Source: Micromonospora sp. PLK6-60
Lineage (GTDB): Bacteria > Actinomycetota > Actinomycetes > Mycobacteriales > Micromonosporaceae
Assembly: GCF_019890675.1 (NCBI RefSeq)
Contig: NZ_JAIOAA010000018.1
Location: forward strand, 46,176 to 110,175
Direction of reading: 5' to 3'
Length of the DNA stretch: 64,000 bases
The stretch's first letter is position 1; each line of letters begins with the position of its first letter. The translations under genes were made by a program, and so were the position numbers. Positions 35,432 to 43,708 of this stretch are shown piece by piece. Below the pieces are notes generated by a model that was given only the letters and a program-made list of their open reading frames with translations, searched no databases and was not told the origin of the DNA.

Positions 35432-36177
35432 CGGTGAGCGCGGAGGCGTACCTGGCGGTGGTCACCGAGACGATCGACCGGGTGGCGCGGACCCAGCGCG
35501 CCGCCGTCGGGCGGGCCGCCGACCTGATCGCCGAGGCGCTGCGGGCCGACGGCATCGTGCACGCGTTCGGCACCGGCCACTCCGAGGCCCTCGCCATGGA
35601 GATCGCCGGCCGGGCCGGCGGGCTGGTGCCCACCAACCGGATCGCGCTGCGCGACCTGGTGCTGCGCGGCGGCGAGCCGGCCGACATCCTGGGCCCGAAG
35701 CTGGAACGCGACCCGGCCGTGGCGCACCGCCTCTACGCGCTGGCCCCGGTGCGCCCGGCGGACATCTTCGTGCTGGCCTCCAACTCCGGGGTGAACGGGG
35801 CGATGGTGGAGTTCGCCGCCCTGGTCGCCGAGCGGGGGCACCGCCTCGTCGCGATCACCTCGGCGGAGCACTCGGCCCGGATGACGTCGCGCCACCCGTC
35901 CGGGCGCAAGCTCGCCGACTTGGCCGACGTGGTGCTGGACAACGGCTCCCCGTACGGCGACGCGACGCTCCCGTTGCCCGGCGGCGGCGCGGTCGGCGCG
36001 GTCTCCTCGATCACCGCGGCGCTGCTGGCGCAGCAGGTCGTGGCGGAGGTGGTGGCGCGGCTGCTGGCGGCGGGGGAGCGGCCCCCGGTCTATCTGTCGG
36101 CGAACATCGCCGGCGGCGACGAGCACAACGACGCGCTGGAGGCCCGCTACGCCGGCCGGATCCGCCGCGGGTCATGA
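35428..36177 (+). CDS. SIS-domain sugar-phosphate-binding protein
   Basis: A 249-residue protein with one SIS domain (GIVHAFGTGHSEALAMEIAGRAGG at residues 42-66; the Thr/Gly-rich loop LASNSGVNGAM later). SIS domains bind phosphosugars, and this subgroup (UPF0309-like) has unknown activity, possibly linked to N-acetylglucosamine metabolism. ATG 35428 overlaps the AAC(3)-like stop. The C-terminus (ANIAGGDEHNDALEARYAGRI) is a conserved family end. Confidence 0.85.
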   Translation: MTVSAEAYLAVVTETIDRVARTQRAAVGRAADLIAEALRADGIVHAFGTGHSEALAMEIAGRAGGLVPTNRIALRDLVLRGGEPADILGPKLERDPAVAHRLYALAPVRPADIFVLASNSGVNGAMVEFAALVAERGHRLVAITSAEHSARMTSRHPSGRKLADLADVVLDNGSPYGDATLPLPGGGAVGAVSSITAALLAQQVVAEVVARLLAAGERPPVYLSANIAGGDEHNDALEARYAGRIRRGS

Positions 36178-36271
36178 GCCGGTTTCGCCATCGTCGCGGC
36201 GGGGCACTTCCGGCGCTGCCGGCGGGACGCGATCTCGTCGGCGTCGTCGGTTGAGTGAGAGGTGACGCCGA

Positions 36272-36766
36272 GTGTCGAAGGAAACCGAGAAGCAGCGCTG
36301 GCAGCGCAACTTCGCCGATCTGCTCCAGGAGTTGCGGGTCGCGCAGACCGGCGTCCAGATCCTCTTCGCGTTCCTGCTCACCCTGCCGTTCAGCAACGGC
36401 TTCACCCGGACCAGCGAGTTCCAGAAGGACGTCTACATCGTCGCGTTGCTGGCCGCGGCGGCGGCCACCGCGATGATCATCTCGCCGGTCGCCTTCCACC
36501 GGGCGCTGTTCCGCCAGGGCCGCAAGCCGGAGCTGGTGCGCTTCGCGCACACCATGGCCACCGGCGGGCTCGCCTTCATGCTGATCGCGATGGTCAGCGC
36601 GGTGCTGCTGATCACCGACTTCGTGCTCAGCCGGCCGATCGCGTTCCTGCTCACCGCGGTCACCGCGATCTGGTTCCTGGCCTTCTGGGTGATCCTGCCG
36701 TTCGCCCGCCGCAACTGGGGCGACGAGGACATCACCGACGACGAGGACCTGCCCGCCGGGGACTGA
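36272..36766 (+). CDS. DUF6328-like membrane protein
   Basis: A 164-residue protein with four membrane segments (roughly residues 25-45, 52-75, 92-115 and 122-145) and an acidic C-terminal tail (WGDEDITDDEDLPAGD). The N-terminal QRNFADLLQELRVAQTGVQILFAFLLTLPF is characteristic of a small actinobacterial family (DUF6328). GTG 36272 follows GAGAGG. Function is unknown. A terminator hairpin follows. Confidence 0.75.
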   Translation: MSKETEKQRWQRNFADLLQELRVAQTGVQILFAFLLTLPFSNGFTRTSEFQKDVYIVALLAAAAATAMIISPVAFHRALFRQGRKPELVRFAHTMATGGLAFMLIAMVSAVLLITDFVLSRPIAFLLTAVTAIWFLAFWVILPFARRNWGDEDITDDEDLPAGD

Positions 36767-36801
36767 CCCTGCCGCCGGCCCGAATCGGCGGTGCCCGCAG
36801 C

Positions 36802-36840
36802 GCTACCCCTGGGTAACACCCAGGGGTAGCTTTGTGTTGT
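36802..36840 (+). terminator. Intrinsic terminator
   Basis: A 13-bp perfect stem GCTACCCCTGGGT (36802-36814) pairs with 36818-36830 across a 3-nt loop. It is followed by TTTGTGTTGT. It is the best U-tract terminator in the window. Confidence 0.88.
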
Positions 36841-36914
36841 CGAGCACGTCGATGTCACGCGCGTCGGCGTCGAGCACGGCGATGTAGCCGGACCGAGGTG
36901 CGAGGGGGCAGCCG

Positions 36915-38885
36915 ATGACCACGACCCAGGACAGCACACCCGTCTCCGACGGCGCCGGGCCACTGCCGAAGGAGGCCGGCCAGGTCAGCGAGAAGGAGGC
37001 CCGCCAGGTCGCCGAGGCGGCCCGGGAGGCCGCCTGGGACCGGCCCAGCTTCGGCAAGGAGCTGTTCCTCGGCCGGTTCCGGCTCGGCCTGATCAACCCC
37101 TGGCCGCACTCGGACGCGGCCGACGACGCGCGCGCCGAGGAGTTCCTCACCGCGCTGCGCGCCTTCCTCACCACCGAGGTGGACGGCCCGGCCATCGAGC
37201 GCGACGCCCGGATCCCGGACGAGGTGCTGCTGGGCCTGGCCCGGCTCGGCGCCTTCGGCATGAAGATCGACCGGAAGTACGGCGGGCTCGGGCTGAGCAA
37301 CCTGCACTACTGCCGGGCGCTGATGCTGGTCGGCTCGGTCAGCCCGGCGATCAGCGCGCTGCTCTCCGCCCACCAGTCGATCGGCGTCCCGCAGCCACTG
37401 AAGATGTTCGGCACCGCCGAGCAGAAGGAACAGTTCCTGCCCCGGCTCGCCGGCGGCGAGGTGTCGGCGTTCCTGCTCACCGAGCCCGACGTGGGCTCCG
37501 ACCCGGCCCGGCTCGCCACCGTCGCCACCCCGACCTCCGACGGCACCGGCTACCGGCTCAACGGGGTGAAGCTGTGGGCCACCAACGGCACCCTCGCCAC
37601 TTTGCTGGTGGTGATGGCCCGGGTGCCGGCCGCCGACGGGCGCCGCGGCGGGATCACCGCCTTCGTGGTCGACGGCGACGCCGAGGGCATCACCGTCGAG
37701 CGGCGCAACGCCTTCGTCGGCCTGCGCGGCCTGGAGAACAGCCTCACCCGCTTCCACGACGTCTTCGTGCCGAAGGAGAACGTCATCGGCGGCGAGGGCA
37801 AGGGCCTGAAGATCGCACTGACCACGTTGAACACCGGGCGGCTCTCGCTGCCCGCGATGTGCGTGGGCGCGGGCAAGTGGTCGCTGAACGTGGCCCGGGA
37901 GTGGGCCGCCGACCGGGTCCAGTGGGGACGGCCCGTCGGCGAGCACGAGGCCGTCGCCAAGAAGCTGGCCTTCATCGCCGCCACCACGTACGGCATGGAG
38001 AGCATGCTCGACCTCTGCTGCCTGCTCGCCGACGACGACCGCAACGACATCCGGATCGAGGCCGCGCTGGTCAAGCTCTACGCCAGCGAGATGGCCTGGC
38101 AGATCGCCGACGAGCTGATCCAGATCCGGGGCGGGCGCGGCTACGAGACCGCCGAGTCGCTGGCCGCCCGGGGGGAACGGCCGGTCGAGGTCGAGCAGAT
38201 CCTGCGCGACCTGCGGATCAACCGGATCTTCGAGGGCTCGACGGAGATCATGCACCTGCTGATCGCCCGGGAGGCGGTCGACGCGCACCTCTCCGTCGCC
38301 GGCGACATCATCGACCCGGACGCGGGGCTGGGCCGCAAGGCGAAGGCCGGTGCCCGGGCCGGCGCCTTCTATGCGAAGTGGCTGCCCACCCTCGCCGTCG
38401 GCAAGGGCCAGACGCCGGGGGCGTTCGCCGAGTTCGGCCCGCTCGCCGGGCACCTGCGGCACGTCGAGCGGACCTCCCGCAAGCTGGCCCGGTCCACCTT
38501 CTACGCGATGTCCCGCTGGCAGGGCAAGATGGAACGCAAACAGGCGTTCCTCGGCCGGGTGGTGGACATCGGCGCGGAGCTGTTCGCCATGTCGGCGGTG
38601 TGCGTACGGGCCACCGCCGAGCGCGGCACCCACCCGGAGAACGTCGAGCTGGCCGACCTGTTCTGCCGGCAGGCCCGGATCCGGATCGACCAGCTCCTCG
38701 CCGGCCTCTGGGAGAACACCGACTCGGTGGACGTGGCGGCGGCCAAGCGCATCCTCGCCGGCCGGTACGCCGCCCTGGAGGAGGGCGTGGTCACCCCGCC
38801 CGCCGACCTGCCGTGGGTGGCCCGCTGGGAGCCCGGCCCCTCCACCGCCCAGGACGTCCGCCGCCGCATCCCCCGCCCCGAGTGA
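36915..38885 (+). CDS. Acyl-CoA dehydrogenase
   Basis: A 656-residue flavoenzyme oxidising acyl-CoA in beta-oxidation. The N-terminal and middle domains show FLLTEPDVGSDPARL and KLWATNGTLATLLVVMARV, and the C-terminal flavin domain shows RIFEGSTEIMH, whose Glu is at the catalytic position of long-chain enzymes. The C-terminal extension (residues 440-656) is typical of larger FadE-type proteins. ATG 36915 is chosen. Its stop is adjacent to an element copy (38882-38939). No electron-transfer flavoprotein gene is nearby. Confidence 0.92.
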   Translation: MTTTQDSTPVSDGAGPLPKEAGQVSEKEARQVAEAAREAAWDRPSFGKELFLGRFRLGLINPWPHSDAADDARAEEFLTALRAFLTTEVDGPAIERDARIPDEVLLGLARLGAFGMKIDRKYGGLGLSNLHYCRALMLVGSVSPAISALLSAHQSIGVPQPLKMFGTAEQKEQFLPRLAGGEVSAFLLTEPDVGSDPARLATVATPTSDGTGYRLNGVKLWATNGTLATLLVVMARVPAADGRRGGITAFVVDGDAEGITVERRNAFVGLRGLENSLTRFHDVFVPKENVIGGEGKGLKIALTTLNTGRLSLPAMCVGAGKWSLNVAREWAADRVQWGRPVGEHEAVAKKLAFIAATTYGMESMLDLCCLLADDDRNDIRIEAALVKLYASEMAWQIADELIQIRGGRGYETAESLAARGERPVEVEQILRDLRINRIFEGSTEIMHLLIAREAVDAHLSVAGDIIDPDAGLGRKAKAGARAGAFYAKWLPTLAVGKGQTPGAFAEFGPLAGHLRHVERTSRKLARSTFYAMSRWQGKMERKQAFLGRVVDIGAELFAMSAVCVRATAERGTHPENVELADLFCRQARIRIDQLLAGLWENTDSVDVAAAKRILAGRYAALEEGVVTPPADLPWVARWEPGPSTAQDVRRRIPRPE

Positions 38886-38939
38886 AAGGAGGGGCCCCCT
38901 GTTAACGCATTTTGTATAGGAGGGGGCCCCTGTTAACGC
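38882..38939 (+). repeat. Dispersed GGGGCCCC/GTTAAC element, copy 4
   Basis: The left end reads GTGAAAGGAGGGGCCCC, so the acyl-CoA dehydrogenase TGA stop lies in the element's first bases. The second half begins TATAGGAGGGGGCCCC and ends GTTAACGCC. Confidence 0.88.
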
Positions 38940-39053
38940 CTCGCACCGAGCGCGGACGCGGGCGCGGGGCGGTGCGAGGGCGGCGCTGGCGTGGGGGCAG
39001 CGCTGGGGCGGTGCGGGTCGCCCGGTCAGCGCTCGGCGGTGTGGGTCGCCCGG

Positions 39054-39221
39054 TCAGCGGGCGATGGCCCAGGCCAGGATGGCGGCGAGCAGCAGCCCGT
39101 TGAGACCCGCGAGCACCAGGTAGGCCGACGGCGGGATCCGGCGGCCCTTGCGGACGTAGCTCACCAGCACGCCCGCGTACACCAGCAGGGCCACGGCGAC
39201 GGCGATCAGGAAGTACAGCAC
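39054..39221 (-). CDS. Small two-helix membrane protein, 55 aa
   Basis: A short protein with two membrane helices (VLYFLIAVAVALLVYAGVLV and LAGLNGLLLAAILAWAIAR) joined by a basic loop (VRKGRRIPPS). GTG 39221 is the only in-frame start before an upstream TAG. It lies 9 bp downstream of the larger membrane gene and may be its partner. Unrecognised beyond the topology. Confidence 0.55.
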   Translation of the reverse strand: MLYFLIAVAVALLVYAGVLVSYVRKGRRIPPSAYLVLAGLNGLLLAAILAWAIAR

Positions 39222-39230
39222 CGGGACACC

Positions 39231-39836
39231 CTAACGGCTGCCCCGCAGGCCGAGTCGACGCAGCTCCAGTGCGGCGAGCGCGTCGAGCGTCTCGTCGTCG
39301 CCGCGCCGCCACGCCTCGGCCACGTCGGGCGCCACCCGGGCCAGCCGGCCCAGCGGCTGACCGGTGAGCGCCCGCAGCGCGAGCAGGTCCCGCCCGGCGG
39401 GCGCGGCGGCGAGCCGCTTCGCCGCGCCGGCCCGGCGCATCCAGCGCACCCGCAGCGGCAGCCAGCCGAAGAGCACCAGGCCGAGCGGGAAGATCAGCAC
39501 CGCCACGGCCAGCGCCAGGGCCAGCTGCTCGACCAGCTGCTGCTGGTCGCGGCCGGCCTCGGCCATCGCGCGGGCGGCCTCGGCCGCCTTGGTGAACGGG
39601 GCGGTCAGCTCGTCGCCCACCAGCGGCACCCGGCCGACCTTCCCACCGGCGTCGGCCAGGTTGTCGGCGAGGCCACCGCCCGCGCCCTCCAGCTTCTGCC
39701 CGGGTACGGCCAGCTTCTGCACCAGATCGTGCAGCCACAGCGCGAAGCGGATCGAGGCGTACACCCAGGCGACCACGAGCAGATCGGTGAGGAGCTGACG
39801 GGCGGCGGTCGGGAAACGATCGGCGTAGATCTTCAC
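39231..39836 (-). CDS. Two-TM membrane protein, unknown family
   Basis: A 201-residue protein with one N-terminal and one central membrane segment (LLTDLLVVAWVYASIRFAL and LALALAVAVLIFPLGLVLFG). A linker contains GGLADNLADAGGKVGRVPLVGDEL, as in actinobacterial proteins of unknown role. The C-terminal part is a helical domain (GRDLLALRALTGQPLGRLARVAPDVAEAW). GTG 39836 (VKIYADRFPT) is chosen. The 55-aa membrane gene follows 9 bp downstream. Confidence 0.7.
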   Translation of the reverse strand: MKIYADRFPTAARQLLTDLLVVAWVYASIRFALWLHDLVQKLAVPGQKLEGAGGGLADNLADAGGKVGRVPLVGDELTAPFTKAAEAARAMAEAGRDQQQLVEQLALALAVAVLIFPLGLVLFGWLPLRVRWMRRAGAAKRLAAAPAGRDLLALRALTGQPLGRLARVAPDVAEAWRRGDDETLDALAALELRRLGLRGSR

Positions 39837-39913
39837 GCCGGACAGCGTGCCACGCTCCGGCCCGGCTGGCACTCCGTGCCGGCCCCTCGACAGCCCGGCG
39901 CGCAGCCTGCGAA

Positions 39914-39969
39914 GTGTTAAGAAGGGGCCCCTGCTATACCGCAGGCGTTAATAGGGGGCCCTTCCTTAC
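39914..39969 (-). repeat. Dispersed GGGGCCCC/GTTAAC element, copy 5
   Basis: Reverse orientation. Its GTAAGGAAGGGCCCC end supplies the TAA stop (39968-39966) of zur, and the other half reads AGCAGGGGCCCC. Confidence 0.88.
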
Positions 39970-40361
39970 GTGCAGCCGGCGCAGGTGCCGAAGATCTCCA
40001 GGGTGTGGCTGACGTCGGAGAAGCCGTGCTGGGCGGCGACCCGTTCGGCCCAGGTCTCCACGGCCGGGCCGGCCACCTCGACGGTCCGGCCGCAGGACCG
40101 GCAGACCAGGTGGTGATGGTGGCCGTCGCTGCACCGGCGGTAGAGGTGCTCGCCGCCGGGCGGTCGCATCACGTCGATCTCGCCGGCGTCGGCCAGCCCC
40201 TGCAGGGTGCGGTAGACGGTGGTCAGCCCGACCCGCTCGCCGCGCTGGCGCAGCATCGCGTACAGATCCTGGGCGCTGTGGAAGCCCTCGACCTCGGCGA
40301 GCAGCGCGCTCACCGCCGAGCGTTGCCGGGTGTTCCGGACCACGGTGCCGGACTCGGTCAT
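39966..40361 (-). CDS. zur: Zinc uptake regulator Zur (Fur family)
   Basis: A 131-residue Fur-family metalloregulator. The winged helix has LTTVYRTLQGLADAGEIDVM, the His-rich GHHHHLVCRSCGRTVEV, and CxxC pairs CRSC and GTCAGC for structural zinc. It lies in an operon with smtB and the znu importer, which identifies it as Zur rather than Fur or PerR. The stop comes from a repeat element end. ATG 40361; the upstream smtB stop is 22 bp away. Confidence 0.92.
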   Translation of the reverse strand: MTESGTVVRNTRQRSAVSALLAEVEGFHSAQDLYAMLRQRGERVGLTTVYRTLQGLADAGEIDVMRPPGGEHLYRRCSDGHHHHLVCRSCGRTVEVAGPAVETWAERVAAQHGFSDVSHTLEIFGTCAGCT

Positions 40362-40383
40362 GCCACCTCCCCGCGTCGGTCGG

Positions 40384-40683
40384 TCACTTCGCCTCCCCGG
40401 CGTGGCTGACCGCGTCCGCCACGATGTGCGCCACGTGCTCGTCGACAAGCGTGTAGGCGATCTCGCGCCCGCGCCGTGAGCCGCGCACCACTCCGGCGCC
40501 GCGCAGCACCCGCAGGTGCTGGGAGACCAGCGGCTGGGGTGCGCCGAGCTTGTCGACGATCTCGTGCACGCACCGTTCACCCTGCGCCAGCTCGCTCACG
40601 ATCGCCAGCCGGATGGGCGCGGCGAGGGCGCGCAGCAGGTCACCCGCGCCCTCGAAGGCCTCGTATCCGTTCGTGCCGGTCAC
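40384..40683 (-). CDS. ArsR/SmtB-family metalloregulator
   Basis: A 99-residue winged-helix repressor, DLLRALAAPIRLAIVSELA near the start and PLVSQHLRVLRGAGVV as the recognition helix. The C-terminal part retains His residues (EHVAHIVADAVSHAGEAK) and Cys in GERCVHEI as candidate zinc ligands. The pairing smtB-zur matches the mycobacterial smtB-zur operon, where SmtB relieves repression at high zinc. GTG 40683 is the start. No second operator was identified between it and znuB. Confidence 0.9.
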   Translation of the reverse strand: MTGTNGYEAFEGAGDLLRALAAPIRLAIVSELAQGERCVHEIVDKLGAPQPLVSQHLRVLRGAGVVRGSRRGREIAYTLVDEHVAHIVADAVSHAGEAK

Positions 40684-40717
40684 CCGACAACGGTAACCAA
40701 TTGCACGGGTGGCCGGC

Positions 40718-41584
40718 TCACCGGAGGACTACCTCGGGCGGCTCGGTGGCCGGCGCGGGGTGCGGGGTGCGGTGCCGGCGCAGCGCCCGCCACCCGGCCG
40801 CGGCCAGCGCGACGACCAGGAAACTGGCGATGGCGAGCAGCACCACCGAGGCGCCGGGCGCGGTGTCCGCGGTGGCGGCCACCAGCACCCCGCCGCCGGC
40901 GGCCAGCAGCCCGAGCGCCATCGCCGCGGCCATGGTGGTCCGGAACCCCCGGGTCACCTGCTGCGCGGTCGCCACCGGCACCACCATCAGGGCGCTGATC
41001 AGCAGTACGCCGACCGCGCGCATGGCGATCGTGACGGTCACCGCGGTGGTCACCGCGATCAGCATGTTCAGCGCCCGGACCGGCAGCCCGGAGACCCGGG
41101 CGTACTCCTCGTCGTGGCAGACCGCGAAGAGCGCCGGGCGCAGCACCAGCATGGTCACCAGGATTGCCACGCCGAGCACCGCGATGGTGGTCAGGTCGGC
41201 CGGCGACGTGGTGGTCAGCGACCCGAAGAGGTACGCGTTCAGCGAGGCGTTGCTGGCGTCGGAGAGCCCGACCAGCATCACCCCGCCGGCGATACCGCCG
41301 TAGAAGAGCAGCGCCAACGCCAGGTCGCCGGAGGTGCGGCCCCGGGAGCGGACCAGCTCGATCACGATCGCGCCGAGCGTCGCGGCGATCACCGCCACCA
41401 GCACCGGGGACCGGTTGAGCAGCAGCCCGGCGCCGACCCCGGTCAGCGCCACGTGCCCGATCCCGTCGCCGATCAGCGCCAGCCGGCGCTGCACCAGATA
41501 GATCCCGAGCGCCGGGGCGGCCAGCCCGATGACCAGGGCGCCGACCAGGGCGCGCAGCATGAAGTCGTACTGGAAGAGGTCCAT
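40718..41584 (-). CDS. znuB: Zinc ABC transporter permease ZnuB
   Basis: A 288-residue membrane permease of the metal ABC-3 family, with eight or so membrane segments. The start MDLFQYDFMLRALVGALVIGL and the SRGRTSGDLALALLFYGG, DEEYARVSGLPVRALNML and VGVLLISALMVVPVATA segments are typical. The ATG 41584 overlaps the znuC stop as TGATG. The larger in-frame region upstream belongs to znuC's shadow and is not used. The C-terminal tail is basic (RALRRHRTPHPAPATEPPEV). Confidence 0.92.
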   Translation of the reverse strand: MDLFQYDFMLRALVGALVIGLAAPALGIYLVQRRLALIGDGIGHVALTGVGAGLLLNRSPVLVAVIAATLGAIVIELVRSRGRTSGDLALALLFYGGIAGGVMLVGLSDASNASLNAYLFGSLTTTSPADLTTIAVLGVAILVTMLVLRPALFAVCHDEEYARVSGLPVRALNMLIAVTTAVTVTIAMRAVGVLLISALMVVPVATAQQVTRGFRTTMAAAMALGLLAAGGGVLVAATADTAPGASVVLLAIASFLVVALAAAGWRALRRHRTPHPAPATEPPEVVLR

Positions 41585-42345
41585 CACATGCTCCACAGCC
41601 CGGCGGGCTCCTCGTCGCAGTGCGGGTGCACGTGGTCGTGGTCCGGCTCCGCGTGGTGGCCGGCGGGTTCCGGCACCGGGCCGTCGTGGGCGATGCCGCC
41701 CTGGTGTACGACGACCGCCCGGCTGATCAGCGGGCGCAGCGGCCCCAACTCGTGCGCGACCAGCAGCACGGTGCCGCTGCCGGCGACGAAGCCGCGCAGC
41801 GCCCCGGCGAACGCCTCCTGGCTGGCGGCGTCCACCCCGGCGGTGGGCTCGTCGAGGACCAGCAGCTCCGGCTCGCCGGCCAGCGCCCGGGCGATCAGGG
41901 TGCGCTGCTGCTGGCCGCCGGAGAGGGTGGCCACCGGGTCGCCGGCCCGGTCGGCCAGCCCGACGGCGCGCAGCGCGGCGGCGACCGCCTCCCGGTCGGC
42001 CCGCCCCGGCGGCCGCAGTACGCCCCGGCGGGCCAGCCGGCCGGAGGCCACCACCTCGCCCACCGTGGCCGGTACGCCGCTGCCGGCGCCCAGCCGCTGC
42101 GGGACGTACCCGATCCGCCGCCACTGCCGGAAGCGGCGCTGCGGGCTGCCGAAGAGGGTGACCGACCCGGCGGTCAGCGGCACCAGGCCGAGCACCGCGC
42201 GGATCAGGGTGGACTTGCCGGAGCCGTTGGCGCCGAGCACGGCGACCACCTCGCCGGCGGTGACGGTCAGCGAGACGTCCCGCAGCACCGGGCGGCCGTC
42301 GTAGCCGACCGCCGCGTGGGCGATCTCGATCACGGGTGCGTTCAT
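41584..42345 (-). CDS. znuC: Zinc ABC transporter ATPase ZnuC, His-rich tail
   Basis: A 253-residue ABC ATPase with Walker A GANGSGKST, signature LSGGQQQRTLIARALAGEPELL and Walker B LVLDEPTAGVD. The C-terminal tail carries HHAEPDHDHVHPHCDEEP (six His and one Cys near Asp/Glu), which could bind zinc at the cytoplasmic face. ATG 42345 has GAGGCGG upstream; an in-frame ATG at 42363 is possible. It is in order znuA, znuC, znuB. The tail is unusual and reported as a finding. Confidence 0.92.
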   Translation of the reverse strand: MNAPVIEIAHAAVGYDGRPVLRDVSLTVTAGEVVAVLGANGSGKSTLIRAVLGLVPLTAGSVTLFGSPQRRFRQWRRIGYVPQRLGAGSGVPATVGEVVASGRLARRGVLRPPGRADREAVAAALRAVGLADRAGDPVATLSGGQQQRTLIARALAGEPELLVLDEPTAGVDAASQEAFAGALRGFVAGSGTVLLVAHELGPLRPLISRAVVVHQGGIAHDGPVPEPAGHHAEPDHDHVHPHCDEEPAGLWSM

Positions 42346-42369
42346 GTCGCCGCCTCGCTTCACTCGGCG

Positions 42370-42388
42370 CCGGCAGGAGACCTGCCGG
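42370..42388. other. Intercistronic hairpin between znuA and znuC
   Basis: CCGGCAGG-AGA-CCTGCCGG, an 8-bp perfect stem with a 3-nt loop, lies in the 76-bp gap. It could adjust relative expression of the lipoprotein versus the ATPase or act as a weak terminator. Confidence 0.5.
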
Positions 42389-42421
42389 GGCCGGGCCGGT
42401 GATTCGCTCGCTGCCGCTCGC

Positions 42422-43369
42422 TCATGAGCAGTCCAACGCGGTGCGCAGGGTTTGGAGGTTGGTCCGCATCGCGGACAGGTAGTCGCCCTCGGCGGGCGGG
42501 CCCTCGATCGGGTCGAGCACGGCGGTCCGCGCGCCGACCTCGCGGGCGAGGGTCTCGGCGACCTTCGGGCTGACCAAAGTCTCGAAGAAGATCGTGGTGG
42601 CCTGGTGCTCGCGGGCCTCCGTCGCCACCTCGGCGAGGCGCTGCGGCGACGGCTCGGACTCCGGGGTCAGCCCGGTCAGGCCGATCTGCTCCAGCTGGTA
42701 GCGCTCGGCCAGGTAGCCGAAGGCGGTGTGGCTGACCACGATCTCCCGGCGCTGGCAGGTCGCCAGCCCGGCGCGCAGGTCGGCGTCCAGCTTCGTCAGC
42801 TCACCGCGCAGCGCCGCCGCGCGGGCGGTGTAGTCGGCGGCGTGCGCCGGGTCGGCCTCGGCCAGCCGGGCGGCGAGCCGGTCGCCGAGGGTGGCCAGCC
42901 GGGTCGGGTCGAGCCAGACGTGCGGGTCCTTGCCGCCGCTCTCCTCGTGGCCGTGGTCCGCGCCGTCCTCGTGGTCGTGGTCGTGGCCGCCGGCCGCCGC
43001 GTCGCGCAGCGGCTGCACGGTGGTCACGTCGAAGGCCCGGTCGGCGGCGTTCTGGTCGATCGCCTCGTCGACGGCGGGCTGGAAGCCCTTGAGGTAGACG
43101 ACCACCTCCGCCTCGCTGAGCTGGCCCACCTGGCGCGGGTTGAGCTCCAGGTCGTGCGGCTCGGCGCCCGGCTTGGCCAGGTTGGTGACCCGTACCGCGT
43201 CGCCGCCGACCCGCTCGGCGAGGAACTGGAGCGGGTAGAAGGCGGCCACCACGTCCACCCCGCGCGGGTCGGCGCCCGCGCCCTCGTCCGAGCAGGCGGC
43301 GGTGCCGCCGAGGGTCAGCAGGGCGGCGGTCGCGGCGGCCAGGGCGCGCGGGGCGGTGCGGAGCGTCAT
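42422..43369 (-). CDS. znuA: Zinc ABC transporter substrate-binding lipoprotein ZnuA
   Basis: A 315-residue cluster A-I metal-binding protein, signal peptide with lipobox TAAC (Cys26). A His-rich acidic loop GGHDHDHEDGADHGHEE lies near residue 125, typical of ZnuA. Metal-site His residues appear in AEPHDLELN, DPHVWLDP and VSHTAFGY. It captures zinc outside the membrane for ZnuB and ZnuC. ATG 43369 is the start. A candidate Zur box is 17-35 bp upstream. Confidence 0.93.
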   Translation of the reverse strand: MTLRTAPRALAAATAALLTLGGTAACSDEGAGADPRGVDVVAAFYPLQFLAERVGGDAVRVTNLAKPGAEPHDLELNPRQVGQLSEAEVVVYLKGFQPAVDEAIDQNAADRAFDVTTVQPLRDAAAGGHDHDHEDGADHGHEESGGKDPHVWLDPTRLATLGDRLAARLAEADPAHAADYTARAAALRGELTKLDADLRAGLATCQRREIVVSHTAFGYLAERYQLEQIGLTGLTPESEPSPQRLAEVATEAREHQATTIFFETLVSPKVAETLAREVGARTAVLDPIEGPPAEGDYLSAMRTNLQTLRTALDCS

Positions 43370-43385
43370 GTCAGCAACTCTCCGC

Positions 43386-43404
43386 GATAACGAAATTGAT
43401 TGTC
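43386..43404. promoter_or_regulatory. Candidate Zur box upstream of znuA
   Basis: GATAACGAAATTGATTGTC is an AT-rich imperfect palindrome, matching its own complement at 12 of 18 non-central positions, 17 bp before the znuA start. This is the pattern of actinobacterial Zur sites (TGAnAATnATTnTCA-like). Its position next to a znu-smtB-zur cluster supports the call. Binding by Zur needs testing. Confidence 0.6.
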
Positions 43405-43423
43405 AAAAACGCATGGGTGCATG

Positions 43424-43681
43424 TCACAGCAGCTTGATCAGCGCGACCGTGCTGAGCAGCGTGAGCATCACCAACCGGAGCATCCGGGTCTGCGGGGCCT
43501 GCACCGCCCAGGTCGTGGCCAGCAGCCAGAGCAGGGCCGCGGCCAGCGCCAGCAGCAGCACCCCACCCACCGGGCCCGGGGCGAAGAACGCCACCAGGAC
43601 CAGGGCCAGCGTGGCCAGGAACACCGTCGTCGGGTTGACCCGGGCCAGCCGGGCCAGCAGGGGGCGCTGCGTACGCTGCAT
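43424..43681 (-). CDS. Small membrane protein, DUF6703-like
   Basis: An 85-residue protein with three hydrophobic segments (TTVFLATLALVLVAFFAP, GGVLLLALAAALLWLLATTW and LRLVMLTLLSTVALIKLL) and a basic start (MQRTQRPLLARLARVNP). The start and segment order resemble a small actinobacterial family (DUF6703). ATG 43681 is the start. It is divergent from the monooxygenase-like gene and its end lies 54 bp before znuA, so both it and znuA run leftward. Function unknown. Confidence 0.65.
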   Translation of the reverse strand: MQRTQRPLLARLARVNPTTVFLATLALVLVAFFAPGPVGGVLLLALAAALLWLLATTWAVQAPQTRMLRLVMLTLLSTVALIKLL

Positions 43682-43708
43682 CCCACAGACTCTACGAGGA
43701 GGACGCCG

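Noticed and set aside
40718..42124. A 468-residue ZnuB fused to an N-terminal extension
   Set aside because: The extension is a shadow of znuC; the real start ATG 41584 overlaps the znuC stop.
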